Source of the DNA: Bacteroidia bacterium
Lineage (GTDB): Bacteria > Bacteroidota > Bacteroidia > J057
DNA: 64,000 nucleotides
Direction: 5' to 3'
NCBI GenBank assembly: GCA_041391665.1
Contig: JAWKNO010000003.1
Span: 930,001 to 994,000, forward strand
Below, one piece after another: positions 51,581 through 60,533 of the stretch; position 1 is the first letter of the stretch; each line of letters opens with the position of its first letter. The position numbers were made by a program, and so were the translations under genes. Under the pieces are notes generated by a model. That model was given only the letters and a program-made list of their open reading frames with translations. It made no database searches and was not told where the DNA came from.

Positions 51581-53896
51581 TCACTGCAACTCCCTTACTA
51601 AATAGCTCAGCGCAGAATATTCATTACTTCCCATGTCTTCAAGAGACGCTTCCATCGCTGTAATAGCCAGAGGTGAAAGATAACGTGCCAGCGGAATAAT
51701 GGGCGTAACTGCCTTTCCGCCCTGTATGACGGGCACTTTTTGGAGGTCAATGGAATAAAAGTCATCCGCCTGATTTTTCAAATCCCACAGATTATGATCG
51801 TTGATGGCTGAACGAAGATTACCCAGCGTAATTACCGGTGCGAGCAACTGATTGCTGGGAACCGGAGGCGCATCAGACAATACCTGGTCAACGGTTCCGT
51901 TTCTGACCAGAACGGAAATCAATTTTATCCTCCGGAATGTGGTATCCCTATCGCGTATGGCTGAAAGTTCTTTCAAAATGTATGATGCCGTACGCGCTCC
52001 GTAATTGTCAAAATACCCGGCATCCACAAAGCTGCCTACGTCTTTAATCTGCCCTGCTGGATTGACATAGGGAAAACTGGCGTTCAGAAGGTTTGCACTT
52101 ATGAGTGGGAGGGTCTGCTCCGGATGTTGTTTGTAAACAGATTCGAGCAGGTCTATGCCCCGGTAGCCGGATTCATTTATCTTTACAGGCGAGACAATCG
52201 CATGCTCCCCGCCCTGCACCCGGGTCATATTATAAAACAGCAGCGGCCCCACATCATCATTCAACTGCATATTCCCCTTTCCTCCATACCAGAATCCCAG
52301 ATATGGTTTGCAAAACGCATTGGTCTTTCCGTTTTCCAGGAGGCTTCCCAGTTTATTTCTCCATTCATACTCAAGTTGCCTGCCCCGGTCAACACCAAAG
52401 GAAAGTCCAAAAATATCCTTTATCAGATCAGCACCCATCAATAAAGTCAGAGAGGAGGATAAATAATTTTCCCGAAACATTTCCGACGATACGGCCGGCA
52501 TTCTCTCTGGTGAGACATCGCCCTGCTTCATCGCAAAAAACGTACTGTTACCTGTGCTCCCGCCAGATGCGCCGGTAAGTGCAAATAAATGGTTTTGATA
52601 ATAACCAGGAATAGCTTGTTCCAGATAACTATGAACGCGGGTAGTCCAGAAAGCCGCCCGTGATCCACCGCCTTCTGCTGACACAATTACAATCGGAAAG
52701 GAGTCATTCGGGTGAGAATTCAGATAGCTGTGGATTACCTCTCTCCGCTGGTTTTCCCACTGGCGAAAATAGTCTTCCATCGTGAGCCGCTTCCCCGGAT
52801 TGTAAGATTTATAGATATAATTGATTTCGTGATGGCGAAAGCTATTGGTGATACCTGCACAGACAAAAATAGCTGTCAACAGAAAAAGAACTGTCGAAAT
52901 CCGCTTGCGCATTCCCCAAATACGGGTGAGATACAATACCGTAAGGTAAAATACAAAAGCGAGATTGGCACAAACCAGCGGGTTCATGCGCTGCGACAGT
53001 CCGGGAAATACATTGATCAGGACAAAAACCGCTGATAAAAGTAAAGCCAGAGCAGCCAACGGATAACTAACATTTTTGTGATGCTGGAAAAAAGGCATCC
53101 ATCGCCGGCAAACGGTAAATACCAGGAAAGAAAAACTTATTATAGCAGAGGCTAACAGTAAAAATTTCAGGTCATTAAAATCGCCCTGCTTGGTAAGCAT
53201 CAATCTGGCCAGGACCAATCCTACAAACCCAAAATAAAACACTACTCTGCTACCCACATTCTCCCGGAGCCAGAAATTTAACTGATAGAATATCGGTTGG
53301 GATCCATTTTCAAGCAGCAGAATCAGGAGTATTGCGCCTCCCAATACAGCCAGTACGCCATAAGCTGAAATACTCCAGGGAAAACCCGCGGGATCTATTT
53401 CATTTCCTACATTCAGTATCCCCAGTGTTACCAGAAAAAGTAATGAAGCGGACAGTACTCTTGGCATCATTTCCCGGAAATGCCGGGAATAGGTATCGGT
53501 ATAACTGGCAACATAACCATGGCTATACCCCGGATCAGTGGCAAAAATTTCTTTCCAGGTATTAAGTTTGGAGAATTGCGACTGGTTTTCTTCATAAAAA
53601 TAGCGGGGCAAATACCAGCTGATTCCTGCCAGCGTAATCAGACTTATAAAAAAGAGTACAATCTGGAAATGGTTTTCCTGGTTGATCGTCAGCAACAAAT
53701 CCTTAGCCTGGGGAAATGTCCAGTAAAAAAGATAGATAAAAATCAGCAGGACAATTGTAAATACATTGGTCATTGCGACCTCTCCCAGCAATTTCAGCCG
53801 GTCGGAAAGTTGAATCAGAAAGGTTTCTGCTCGTTCTCCGATTTTTTGAACATAGTTGAGGACTGATGGTTTCGACGTATTTTCGATGACTTCCAT
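51581..53896 (-). CDS. membrane-anchored patatin-like phospholipase
   Basis: 771 residues. The first ~350 residues hold about eight membrane segments. A patatin domain follows: oxyanion loop AEGGGSRAAFW, nucleophile S444 in GASGGS, catalytic D625 in VDAGYFDNYG. Patatins are Ser-Asp dyad lipid acyl hydrolases. The large membrane half is not part of the core family and suggests action on membrane lipids in place. Convergent with the T9SS gene (16 nt apart). Confidence 0.85.
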   Translation of the reverse strand: MEVIENTSKPSVLNYVQKIGERAETFLIQLSDRLKLLGEVAMTNVFTIVLLIFIYLFYWTFPQAKDLLLTINQENHFQIVLFFISLITLAGISWYLPRYFYEENQSQFSKLNTWKEIFATDPGYSHGYVASYTDTYSRHFREMMPRVLSASLLFLVTLGILNVGNEIDPAGFPWSISAYGVLAVLGGAILLILLLENGSQPIFYQLNFWLRENVGSRVVFYFGFVGLVLARLMLTKQGDFNDLKFLLLASAIISFSFLVFTVCRRWMPFFQHHKNVSYPLAALALLLSAVFVLINVFPGLSQRMNPLVCANLAFVFYLTVLYLTRIWGMRKRISTVLFLLTAIFVCAGITNSFRHHEINYIYKSYNPGKRLTMEDYFRQWENQRREVIHSYLNSHPNDSFPIVIVSAEGGGSRAAFWTTRVHSYLEQAIPGYYQNHLFALTGASGGSTGNSTFFAMKQGDVSPERMPAVSSEMFRENYLSSSLTLLMGADLIKDIFGLSFGVDRGRQLEYEWRNKLGSLLENGKTNAFCKPYLGFWYGGKGNMQLNDDVGPLLFYNMTRVQGGEHAIVSPVKINESGYRGIDLLESVYKQHPEQTLPLISANLLNASFPYVNPAGQIKDVGSFVDAGYFDNYGARTASYILKELSAIRDRDTTFRRIKLISVLVRNGTVDQVLSDAPPVPSNQLLAPVITLGNLRSAINDHNLWDLKNQADDFYSIDLQKVPVIQGGKAVTPIIPLARYLSPLAITAMEASLEDMGSNEYSALSYLVRELQ

Positions 53897-54002
53897 GAGG
53901 TTGGGTTGTTAATTATTTTACACCCCAAATAGCCCATTAAGTCAACCTTTTGTAATACCTGATTTTGCATCATGATTCTACAGGTTTCCCGGTAGAACCA
54001 TT

Positions 54003-54701
54003 TCATACAGAAAGAAACATCCCTGCAAAAACTGCCGACGAAACTGTACATCCAAAATTGACGAGATCATTGGTCAGATGGCCCGCCCGCTGTAAAGTGC
54101 CACCTAACAAGGTATCCACAATATTCCCGGCAATTCCCGCCAGAAAAATTACAACCACCGCCGCATCCCATGAATGGGTAAAACCAAATAACCCCGCAAT
54201 CACACCGCTACCCGCTATTCCAAAAAGACTTCCCTCCAGACTTACCACACCATCATTGCCCCGCTGCCCTGGTTTCATGCCAATAAGGTCAATAAATCGC
54301 CGACCATACACATTACCCAGCTCAGACGAAAGGGTGTCAGAAGTAGCAGCCGCCAGGCTCGCAGCCGTCATCACCACAAATACTGTGGCGTATTCCGGCA
54401 AGAGCCAGGCCATTAACCCACACAGACCCGCTACGCCTCCATTGGATATCGCGTGCCGTACCGATCGTTTTCCGCCGCTCTCCTGTGCAAGACCCATCTT
54501 CTGCTTTTCAGCTTTCCGCCAGTGGGACGCCAATGAACCCAGTACAAAAAATACCAGCAGCAGACCCAACAGAAAAAAACCGCCTCCCATAAAAATGCCC
54601 ATAGCAATCACACCTCCAACCAGGCTCCCCGGCAGATCAATTTTCCCTGATAAATAACTCAGGATCACAAACACACCGATTGCCAGTGCGCCGCCGGTCA
54701 T
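54003..54701 (-). CDS. DUF92 family membrane protein
   Basis: 232 residues, about six membrane segments. Family signatures: GKRSVRHAISNGGVAGL, AASLAAATSDTLSSELGNVYG, GNDGVVSLEGSLFGIAGS, DTLLGGTLQR. Plant relatives (VTE6) are phytyl-phosphate kinases; the bacterial role is unknown but likely concerns prenyl phosphates. It starts inside the end of the TolB-like gene (4-bp overlap). Confidence 0.9.
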   Translation of the reverse strand: MTGGALAIGVFVILSYLSGKIDLPGSLVGGVIAMGIFMGGGFFLLGLLLVFFVLGSLASHWRKAEKQKMGLAQESGGKRSVRHAISNGGVAGLCGLMAWLLPEYATVFVVMTAASLAAATSDTLSSELGNVYGRRFIDLIGMKPGQRGNDGVVSLEGSLFGIAGSGVIAGLFGFTHSWDAAVVVIFLAGIAGNIVDTLLGGTLQRAGHLTNDLVNFGCTVSSAVFAGMFLSV

Positions 54702-55801
54702 TCTACCCAGTCGGCAATAAACAGGTTGGTTTCTCTAGTGCCTCCATTATTGCGGTTACCCGCAAATACCAGTTTTTTACCGTCGTAGGAAAACATCGGG
54801 AAGGAGGCAAATTCAGCTTCATAAGTCACCTGCTCCAGTTCCGAACCATCAGGGTTGATCATGTACAGATTAAAACTGCGACCAGTCTCTGAAGCGTGGT
54901 TGGAAGAGAATATGATTTTCTTGCCGGAAGGGTGAAAAAACGGCGCCCAGTTGGCTTTGCCAAGGTGGGTGATCTGAGTAAGATCAGAACCGTCTGTATT
55001 GCAGGTAAATAACTCCATATTCGTAGGCGCCACAAAACCCTGAGAGAGCAGCTCTTTATATTCCTGCTTTTCCGCCTCCGTCTCAAACCTTGAAGCGCGG
55101 AAAATCAACTTTTTACCATCAGGCGAAAAAAAAGCACCTCCGTCATACCCAATTTCATGTGTCACCTGATGCAAATTGCTGCCATCTATGTTCATGATAT
55201 ACAGATCAAGGTCTCCGTTTCGGGTAGAGGTAAAGACAATCTGCGTACCATCTGGCGATACTGTGGCCTCCGCATCATAAGCGTCATTCTCTGTCAGCCG
55301 CTTCATATTGCTGCCATCTCGATCTGATATATACAACTCATATCCATTATAAATAGGCCACACATATTTTTTGACTTTTGTACGATCAACTTCCGGCGGA
55401 CAGTCAGGCGAAGCATCATGGGTAGAAGCAAAAATAATCTGCTGGTCACCAGGCATAAAAAACGAACACGTCGTGCGACCTTCTCCATTGCTTACCCGGG
55501 TTAAAGTAAATGGCTCCTCCGCAGATATGGGTAATTTCCCTGTATATATCTGGTCGCAGGGAATACCTTCTGCGGGATTTGTGCGCTGAAGCGTAAGCGA
55601 TTTACTGTCAAAACTGAAATAAGCCTCCGCATTATCCCCCCCAAACGTGAGCTGGCGCATATTTTTCAAATGTCTCTCCCCGGGAAGCACAAGCGAATCC
55701 TCCATTGCCACAGATTCGCCTTCCGTTGACTCCTGTGCCTTTTTCTCACTGCATGCAACAGCAAAAAGAGACAGGATAATTATATAAATGATGTTTTTCA
55801 T
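54698..55801 (-). CDS. TolB-like PD40 beta-propeller lipoprotein
   Basis: 367 residues from the ATG at 55801, giving a lipobox ending at Cys17 (LFAVAC); a start at 55822 is less likely. Repeated WD40-like PD40 blades: DAEATVSPDGTQIVFTSTRNGDLDLYIMNIDGSNL, YDGGAFFSPDGKKLIFRASR, WAPFFHPSGKKIIFSSNH, and FPMFSYDGKKLVFAGNRN. Likely a periplasmic or surface protein-binding propeller. Operon with DUF92. Confidence 0.88.
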   Translation of the reverse strand: MKNIIYIIILSLFAVACSEKKAQESTEGESVAMEDSLVLPGERHLKNMRQLTFGGDNAEAYFSFDSKSLTLQRTNPAEGIPCDQIYTGKLPISAEEPFTLTRVSNGEGRTTCSFFMPGDQQIIFASTHDASPDCPPEVDRTKVKKYVWPIYNGYELYISDRDGSNMKRLTENDAYDAEATVSPDGTQIVFTSTRNGDLDLYIMNIDGSNLHQVTHEIGYDGGAFFSPDGKKLIFRASRFETEAEKQEYKELLSQGFVAPTNMELFTCNTDGSDLTQITHLGKANWAPFFHPSGKKIIFSSNHASETGRSFNLYMINPDGSELEQVTYEAEFASFPMFSYDGKKLVFAGNRNNGGTRETNLFIADWVE

Positions 55802-56115
55802 AAAGATTTCTATTTGCCCCAAAAATACAGATAACTACAACTGCCTGCAATCCTTTCGATAAATCATTCTCTATTTTGGCCAGTTATAAATCTTTCTCTT
55901 AGCAGGCATCCTTTTACAGCAGGGCGGCGTTTATAATAGAAAGAAATAACCAAACTACTTCACTTTATTTTTAATCTTTCTGGTTCTGCGGGAAGATCCC
56001 TTTTAAAGGATCTTCCCGCTTCCTATTTATATGCTGTGGATTATTTTTTCCAAAAATTTAAAATAAAATAGCGATATTTCAGAACTAGTTGAATTCGACG
56101 CCTTAATACCGGATC
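55802..56115. other. divergent intergenic region with a strong hairpin
   Basis: 314 bp. It holds the leftward promoter at 55820-55850 and, at 55988-56019, a 12-bp perfect inverted repeat (GCGGGAAGATCC with its complement, 8-nt inner segment). The hairpin lies upstream of both divergent genes, so it terminates neither. It could end a small RNA or be a leader structure of the 56116 gene. No ORF seen. Confidence 0.55.
55820..55850 (-). promoter_or_regulatory. promoter of the PD40-DUF92 operon
   Basis: Minus-strand TTG (55850-55848), 20-nt spacer, TATTTTTG (55827-55820), matching the Bacteroidota housekeeping pattern. Transcription would start about 14 nt before the ATG at 55801. Confidence 0.6.
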
Positions 56116-56430
56116 ATGGACGAAATCAATCTCTATCATCAATACTTGGTGGATATTGAACTCCCGGAGACGCTTACGCCGGAGTTCATGTCACTCATTC
56201 CCGAACAGCGCGCACAGGTGAATGAACTGATGAATGAGGGAACTATATTAAGCTATACGCTGGCACTTGACCGCTCGCGTCTTTGGGTGATTATCGTCGC
56301 CCGCTCAGAAGAGGAAGTGGATGAAGTCCTTGACAGTATGCCGATTATGGAGTTTTCATTTGCCACCATTCACGAATTGATGTTTCACGAAACCAACGCA
56401 CGGGAATTACCCCGCATTTCGTTGAACTAA
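56116..56430 (+). CDS. small muconolactone-isomerase-like protein
   Basis: 104 residues, cytoplasmic. The pattern (YLVDIELPETLTPEFMSLIPEQRAQVNELMNEG, then RSRLWVIIVARSEEEVDEVLDSMPIMEFSFATIHELMFHE) resembles the ferredoxin-like dimeric muconolactone delta-isomerase/YCII group. No catabolic neighbours support that reaction, so only the fold is proposed. Convergent with the BT_3928-like gene. Confidence 0.65.
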   Translation: MDEINLYHQYLVDIELPETLTPEFMSLIPEQRAQVNELMNEGTILSYTLALDRSRLWVIIVARSEEEVDEVLDSMPIMEFSFATIHELMFHETNARELPRISLN

Positions 56431-56443
56431 CACCATCTCCGCC

Positions 56444-57871
56444 CTATTTGCCCAACAAATTCTGCACTTCCTGTGCCGAAGGTATATTGTTGTAATGCCA
56501 TTTTTTCACAATTACGCCGTCATTCATCAAGACATAACCGGGATGTGAGCGAACAATCGTCTTTAACACTGTTTCATCCATAAATACAAACGGATACGAA
56601 AGCGCGTACAGGGGAATCAACTTCTCCATATCTGAGTACCCGGTTGCAGTCGCTCCAACGACAGATATCCCCGATCCTTTCAGTGCTTCCGAAAGCCCGG
56701 CACTGGCCCTCATCGCTGATTCTTCTGCATGATTAATATTTTGTGTAACAATCAGAAGCGTAGGCCCTGAGAAGATATTGGTAGGCGTAATTTCATATGC
56801 TTTACCGGTTTTGATCCGCACCGAATCCGTTTCCGGCAATAAGCGATATACATCTATTAATAGCATTTCCTCATCCGCAAAACTCCAGTCCTTACACTTG
56901 GGGTAGCCGTCGGCAGTCATTTGGGTTGTACAGACTTTAAGGTCAACCCCGATTTTGTATGCACGATAGTCTACGATCGGAAGGTTTTCATGGCAATACC
57001 AGGAATAAACCCCTGAAACCAAAAAAGTAACCCCTGTCAAAATAGCTGCAATCCGACTGGATGGTATTGCCGTAATAGTTTTTCGTACCAAAAATACAGG
57101 AATCAGCATGACCATCAGAATAACATCTTTGGTAAAAGACTCCCAGGGCTCGATCTTCAGCGCATCTCCAAAGCAACCGCAGTCTGTCACCGCTCCTGTA
57201 AGGTGTGAATAAGCCGTGAGTGCTGTGAAAAATATCATCATCAACAAGGTAAGCCATGCTGTCAGATTCATACGGTAGCCGGTGAGAATCGCCACAGCAA
57301 GTACCAACTCAAATACACTGATAAACCAGGCCATTGGCTCGGCAAAAGGAACAAAAAATCCAAAAAATCCTTTAAAGACCGGAAAGTGAGAACCAAAAAC
57401 CAAAAAATACTCCTCCAGCTTATAGGCAAATCCTATATAGTCATTGGCTTTGACAAAGCCTGAATACAGGAAAAGTAGTCCGATATAAATCCGTATCAGC
57501 CAGATAAAAATAAAAGAAACGGGAAGCGATTCCCAACTCAACGACTGCCCCACACCGAGTTTGTTTTGTGCTTTGCCCGCCAGCCAAACAGAAAAAAATA
57601 TGAGTAATCCCCCCACCAGGGCCCAAAGAAAATTGAGGGTAAGCCCGCCGGGAAAAGGATCGCCACTGTTGACATAAGCTTCAATGGCTTTGGGTGATCC
57701 AATCACACCGGTAACACCCAGATATAAAAACAACAGTCCCATAGCCATTCCCAGTCCATACAGTAGCTTTTGTTTCATCGGAAACAACCGGAAATACTCC
57801 ATATATAATACTACTGCTGAGGCAAGCCCTAAGCCCAGTCCAAATAATCCGATAATCTGATATGTACTCAT
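56444..57871 (-). CDS. BT_3928-type membrane protein: DoxX-like plus thioredoxin-like
   Basis: 475 residues from the ATG at 57871. Up to nine membrane segments, including a DoxX-like half (IRIYIGLLFLYSGFVKANDYIGFAYKLEEYF, about 128-160), then a C-terminal extracytoplasmic domain (about 300-475) with thioredoxin-like order but no CxxC, and CTTQ and PKCKDW cysteines. TDCGCFGDALK in a membrane loop resembles MauE/DoxX quinone-linked redox proteins. Role: probably envelope redox chemistry. It follows DUF1599 with a 21-nt gap. Confidence 0.83.
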   Translation of the reverse strand: MSTYQIIGLFGLGLGLASAVVLYMEYFRLFPMKQKLLYGLGMAMGLLFLYLGVTGVIGSPKAIEAYVNSGDPFPGGLTLNFLWALVGGLLIFFSVWLAGKAQNKLGVGQSLSWESLPVSFIFIWLIRIYIGLLFLYSGFVKANDYIGFAYKLEEYFLVFGSHFPVFKGFFGFFVPFAEPMAWFISVFELVLAVAILTGYRMNLTAWLTLLMMIFFTALTAYSHLTGAVTDCGCFGDALKIEPWESFTKDVILMVMLIPVFLVRKTITAIPSSRIAAILTGVTFLVSGVYSWYCHENLPIVDYRAYKIGVDLKVCTTQMTADGYPKCKDWSFADEEMLLIDVYRLLPETDSVRIKTGKAYEITPTNIFSGPTLLIVTQNINHAEESAMRASAGLSEALKGSGISVVGATATGYSDMEKLIPLYALSYPFVFMDETVLKTIVRSHPGYVLMNDGVIVKKWHYNNIPSAQEVQNLLGK

Positions 57872-57874
57872 AAC

Positions 57875-57882
57875 CAAATTTA
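57875..57882 (-). promoter_or_regulatory. -7 box directly before the BT_3928-like gene
   Basis: TAAATTTG on the minus strand, a perfect TAnnTTTG, ends 3 nt before the ATG at 57871. It would make a leaderless message internal to the DUF1599 operon. No clear -33 element seen. Confidence 0.4.
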
Positions 57883-57892
57883 TTGCTTCTTT

Positions 57893-58483
57893 TCAGAGTT
57901 TACCCTCTGCTTCCCACATTTTTATTAAAGAAAATACCGCATAAACCAGCATATCCACATAGTTGGCGGCAGGCCCTTCTGATACGAGCAGCTTTCCTTC
58001 CTGATCTTCCATCTGCTTGAGTCTGAAAATCTTCATCAAAATCAAGTCGGTGATGGATGAAACCCGCATTTTCCGCCAGGCCTCACCGTAGTCGTGATTT
58101 TTATTGGACATGATGCGAAAGGCAAATTCCGCTTTCTGGTCATACAGGCTGCTCAGCTGCACTACGTCGTCAGGAATCTCCATATCGGGAGTTTCTTTTT
58201 TCCCCAGCAAAATCAGCGCGATAATGCAATAGTTGACGATGGCGATAAACTCACCCTCCATACTTTCGCCTACCTTATTGATATTGGTTTCCTGCAGAGA
58301 ACGGATCCGTTCGGCTTTAATATAGATCTGGTCTGTTACGGAAGGCATCCGGAGAATAGACCATGACGGCCCATAGTCCATTGTTTTTTTGACAAACAAC
58401 TCTCTGCAGATAGCAATCACAGACCAAAATTGACCGGCGGTTTTTTCCACGATGCGTTTTCGTTTATTCCTAAGTAAGGACAT
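57893..58483 (-). CDS. DUF1599 domain protein
   Basis: 196 residues from MSLLRNKRKRIV (an ATG at 58501 adds six residues). Two repeats of the DUF1599 motif: KKTMDYGPSWSILRMPSVTDQIYIKAERIRSLQE and NKNHDYGEAWRKMRVSSITDLILMKIFRLKQME, about 105 residues apart. The motif has conserved D-Y-G and R-x-S-T-D residues and the pattern recalls all-alpha nucleotide pyrophosphohydrolases. Function unknown. Divergent from folP. Confidence 0.9.
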   Translation of the reverse strand: MSLLRNKRKRIVEKTAGQFWSVIAICRELFVKKTMDYGPSWSILRMPSVTDQIYIKAERIRSLQETNINKVGESMEGEFIAIVNYCIIALILLGKKETPDMEIPDDVVQLSSLYDQKAEFAFRIMSNKNHDYGEAWRKMRVSSITDLILMKIFRLKQMEDQEGKLLVSEGPAANYVDMLVYAVFSLIKMWEAEGKL

Positions 58484-58560
58484 TGTCCCTAAACCGTGCA
58501 CAATATTGCAAAATTCTTACTTCATTTGCTGAACCTTCAACCAAAAAACTAATCACTTAG

Positions 58561-59436
58561 TTGACAATAAGTCCAAATATACCAACACAACGGCCACGTT
58601 CGCTCAATTGCCGGGGAAAATTATTATCCCTGGATACCCCCCGCATTATGGGTATTCTCAATCTTACGCCGGATAGTTTTTCAGACGGAGGGCGATTTAC
58701 CAAACCAGATGCAGCACTGGCACAGGTAGAACGGATGTTGCAGGAGGGCGCTTCGATTATTGATATCGGAGGGTATTCGACCCGGCCATTTGCAGAAGAT
58801 ATCAGCCCGGAAGAGGAATTAAAGCGGGTGGAAACGATAACAGGAATGATTATCGACCGTTTTCCGGAAGCGATTATATCCATCGACAGCTTTCGGGTGA
58901 AAGTAGCAAAAGCGATGATTGAACAGGGCGCACATATCGTCAATGATGTTTTTGCGGGTAGAGATTCCGAAGAAATGATGAGAATGGTAGCTGGATACGG
59001 CAATGTGCCGTATATTATGATGCATATGAAGGGAACCCCGCAAAATATGCAGAAAGCCCCGCAGTATGAATCAGTAGTAGCTGAGGTTTTGACATTTTTT
59101 ACAGAAAGACTGAGCATGGCCCGAAGACTGGGAATCGTCGATGTGGTATTGGATCCGGGATTTGGATTTGGGAAAACCCTCCATCACAACTATCAGTTGC
59201 TTGAAGGGCTAAACGATCTGACAAGTCTGGACACGCCCTTGCTGGCAGGTATTTCCAGAAAATCCATGATCTACAAGTTCTTTCATACAGATCCTGGGGA
59301 TGTATTGGAAATCACAACCGCCCTTCACCTGAAAGTACTAGAAAAAGGGGCCGGCATTTTGCGGGTACACGATGTAAAAGCCGCAGCCCGGATTATTCAG
59401 CTATTTGGTTACTTAAAAGAGCATGGAATTATTTAA
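58561..59436 (+). CDS. folP: dihydropteroate synthase
   Basis: 291 residues. It joins p-aminobenzoate to dihydropterin pyrophosphate in folate synthesis. Signatures: MGILNLTPDSFSDGGRF (about 30-46), IIDIGGYSTRPFA, IVNDVFAGRD, VVLDPGFGFGKTLHHNYQLL, LLAGISRKSMIYKFF, and LRVHDVKAA. The first in-frame ATG (residue 30) lies inside the conserved core, so the start must be upstream; TTG at 58561 is the only reasonable start. It overlaps cdaA by 14 bp. Confidence 0.95.
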   Translation: MTISPNIPTQRPRSLNCRGKLLSLDTPRIMGILNLTPDSFSDGGRFTKPDAALAQVERMLQEGASIIDIGGYSTRPFAEDISPEEELKRVETITGMIIDRFPEAIISIDSFRVKVAKAMIEQGAHIVNDVFAGRDSEEMMRMVAGYGNVPYIMMHMKGTPQNMQKAPQYESVVAEVLTFFTERLSMARRLGIVDVVLDPGFGFGKTLHHNYQLLEGLNDLTSLDTPLLAGISRKSMIYKFFHTDPGDVLEITTALHLKVLEKGAGILRVHDVKAAARIIQLFGYLKEHGII

Positions 59437-60211
59437 GATTGGGTTTATCACCGTACGGCTCGTGGATATAATAGATATTTCCATCGTAGCCTTTCTCCTA
59501 TACAAATTATATGAAAATCTCAGAGGCAGCCTTGCGGTAAGGGTCACCAGTCTGATTATTTCAGTTTTTTTAATTTGGAAGCTGGTTGATCTGTTAAATT
59601 TTCGGCTTTTGGGTACAATTCTCGACGAGTTTCTGGGCCTGGGAGCCATTGCGATTGTCATCATCTTTGCACCGGAAATCAGAAGGTTTCTGTCTGTGAT
59701 CAGTAAAAATACTTTGATAGACCGGATCATGCGACAAGTAACGTCCCGGACAGAGTCAGACAGTACATATCGGGAAGTTGTAGAAGCGCTAAAAAGCCTC
59801 CGTGCATCAGGCAATGGGGCATTAATCATTCTGGTAGGAAGCAATCCTTTGTCTGAAATACAGGAAACCGGCGACAGACTGGATGCCAATATCACTGCCC
59901 GGCTGATCTATTCCATATTTCAGAAAGAAAGTCCGCTGCATGATGGCGCCATGATATTGCAAAACAACCGAATCTCTGCTGTAAGGTGTATTTTGCCTAT
60001 CAGCAAAAATCCAAAGATCGATCCTGAGCTGGGATTGAGGCATCGTTCGGCATTGGGCGTTACGGAAATCAGCGATTCACTCGCGATTGTCGTCTCAGAA
60101 GAAAGAAGGGAATTGTCCATCGCGCTGGAAGGTGAGCTGGCACGAAATATTGACTACCAGGAGATAGAATCCGCTATCAGTAAACACTTCCAGCAGATGG
60201 CCACAAGGTAG
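59423..60211 (+). CDS. cdaA: diadenylate cyclase CdaA
   Basis: 262 residues. Three N-terminal membrane helices (about 10-90), then a DAC domain with D174-G-A (LHDGAMI) and R206-H-R (GLRHRSALG), both needed to condense two ATP into c-di-AMP. In this phylum the gene usually follows folP; the usual Firmicutes partners (CdaR, GlmM) are absent here. The start overlaps the folP end by 14 bp. Confidence 0.95.
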   Translation: MELFKIGFITVRLVDIIDISIVAFLLYKLYENLRGSLAVRVTSLIISVFLIWKLVDLLNFRLLGTILDEFLGLGAIAIVIIFAPEIRRFLSVISKNTLIDRIMRQVTSRTESDSTYREVVEALKSLRASGNGALIILVGSNPLSEIQETGDRLDANITARLIYSIFQKESPLHDGAMILQNNRISAVRCILPISKNPKIDPELGLRHRSALGVTEISDSLAIVVSEERRELSIALEGELARNIDYQEIESAISKHFQQMATR

Positions 60212-60409
60212 TAAGAAAGAGAAGTTTTTTGAGATAGAAAATTTCCTAAAATAAGAGTACTTCGCAATAGATCAGTAACGAAGGTCAATGAGGGATAGAA
60301 TCATGAGCCAGATGGGAGAAATGAAAAACTTTCTTCATTGATTGGCAGTGTACAATTCCCGAAGAAAAAAAACGTTGCATGAATAAGCTTGGACAAATTC
60401 AAGACGATA

Positions 60410-60440
60410 TTTGATATACTGAAATTAATCACTAGTTTTG
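60410..60440 (+). promoter_or_regulatory. promoter of tRNA-Cys
   Basis: TTTG (60410-60413), 19-nt spacer, TAGTTTTG (60433-60440): an exact match to the Bacteroidota sigma-70-type consensus. Predicted start about 18 nt before the mature tRNA. Confidence 0.75.
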
Positions 60441-60462
60441 TCGCCTCGTATATAGAATGTCA

Positions 60463-60533
60463 GGCGACGTGGCCGAGAGGATAGGCAGAGGTCTGCAAAA
60501 CCTTGTACAGCGGTTCGAATCCGCTCGTCGCCT
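60463..60533 (+). tRNA. tRNA-Cys (GCA)
   Basis: Acceptor GGCGACG pairs with CGTCGCC plus discriminator T. The anticodon arm reads GGT-CTGCAAA-ACC with anticodon GCA. The T arm AGCGG-TTCGAAT-CCGCT is intact. CCA is not encoded. A T-rich tract follows at about 60537-60550. Confidence 0.96.

Noticed and set aside
56116..56430. Assignment as a true muconolactone isomerase of aromatic degradation
   Set aside because: No other aromatic catabolic genes in the window and only fold-level resemblance.
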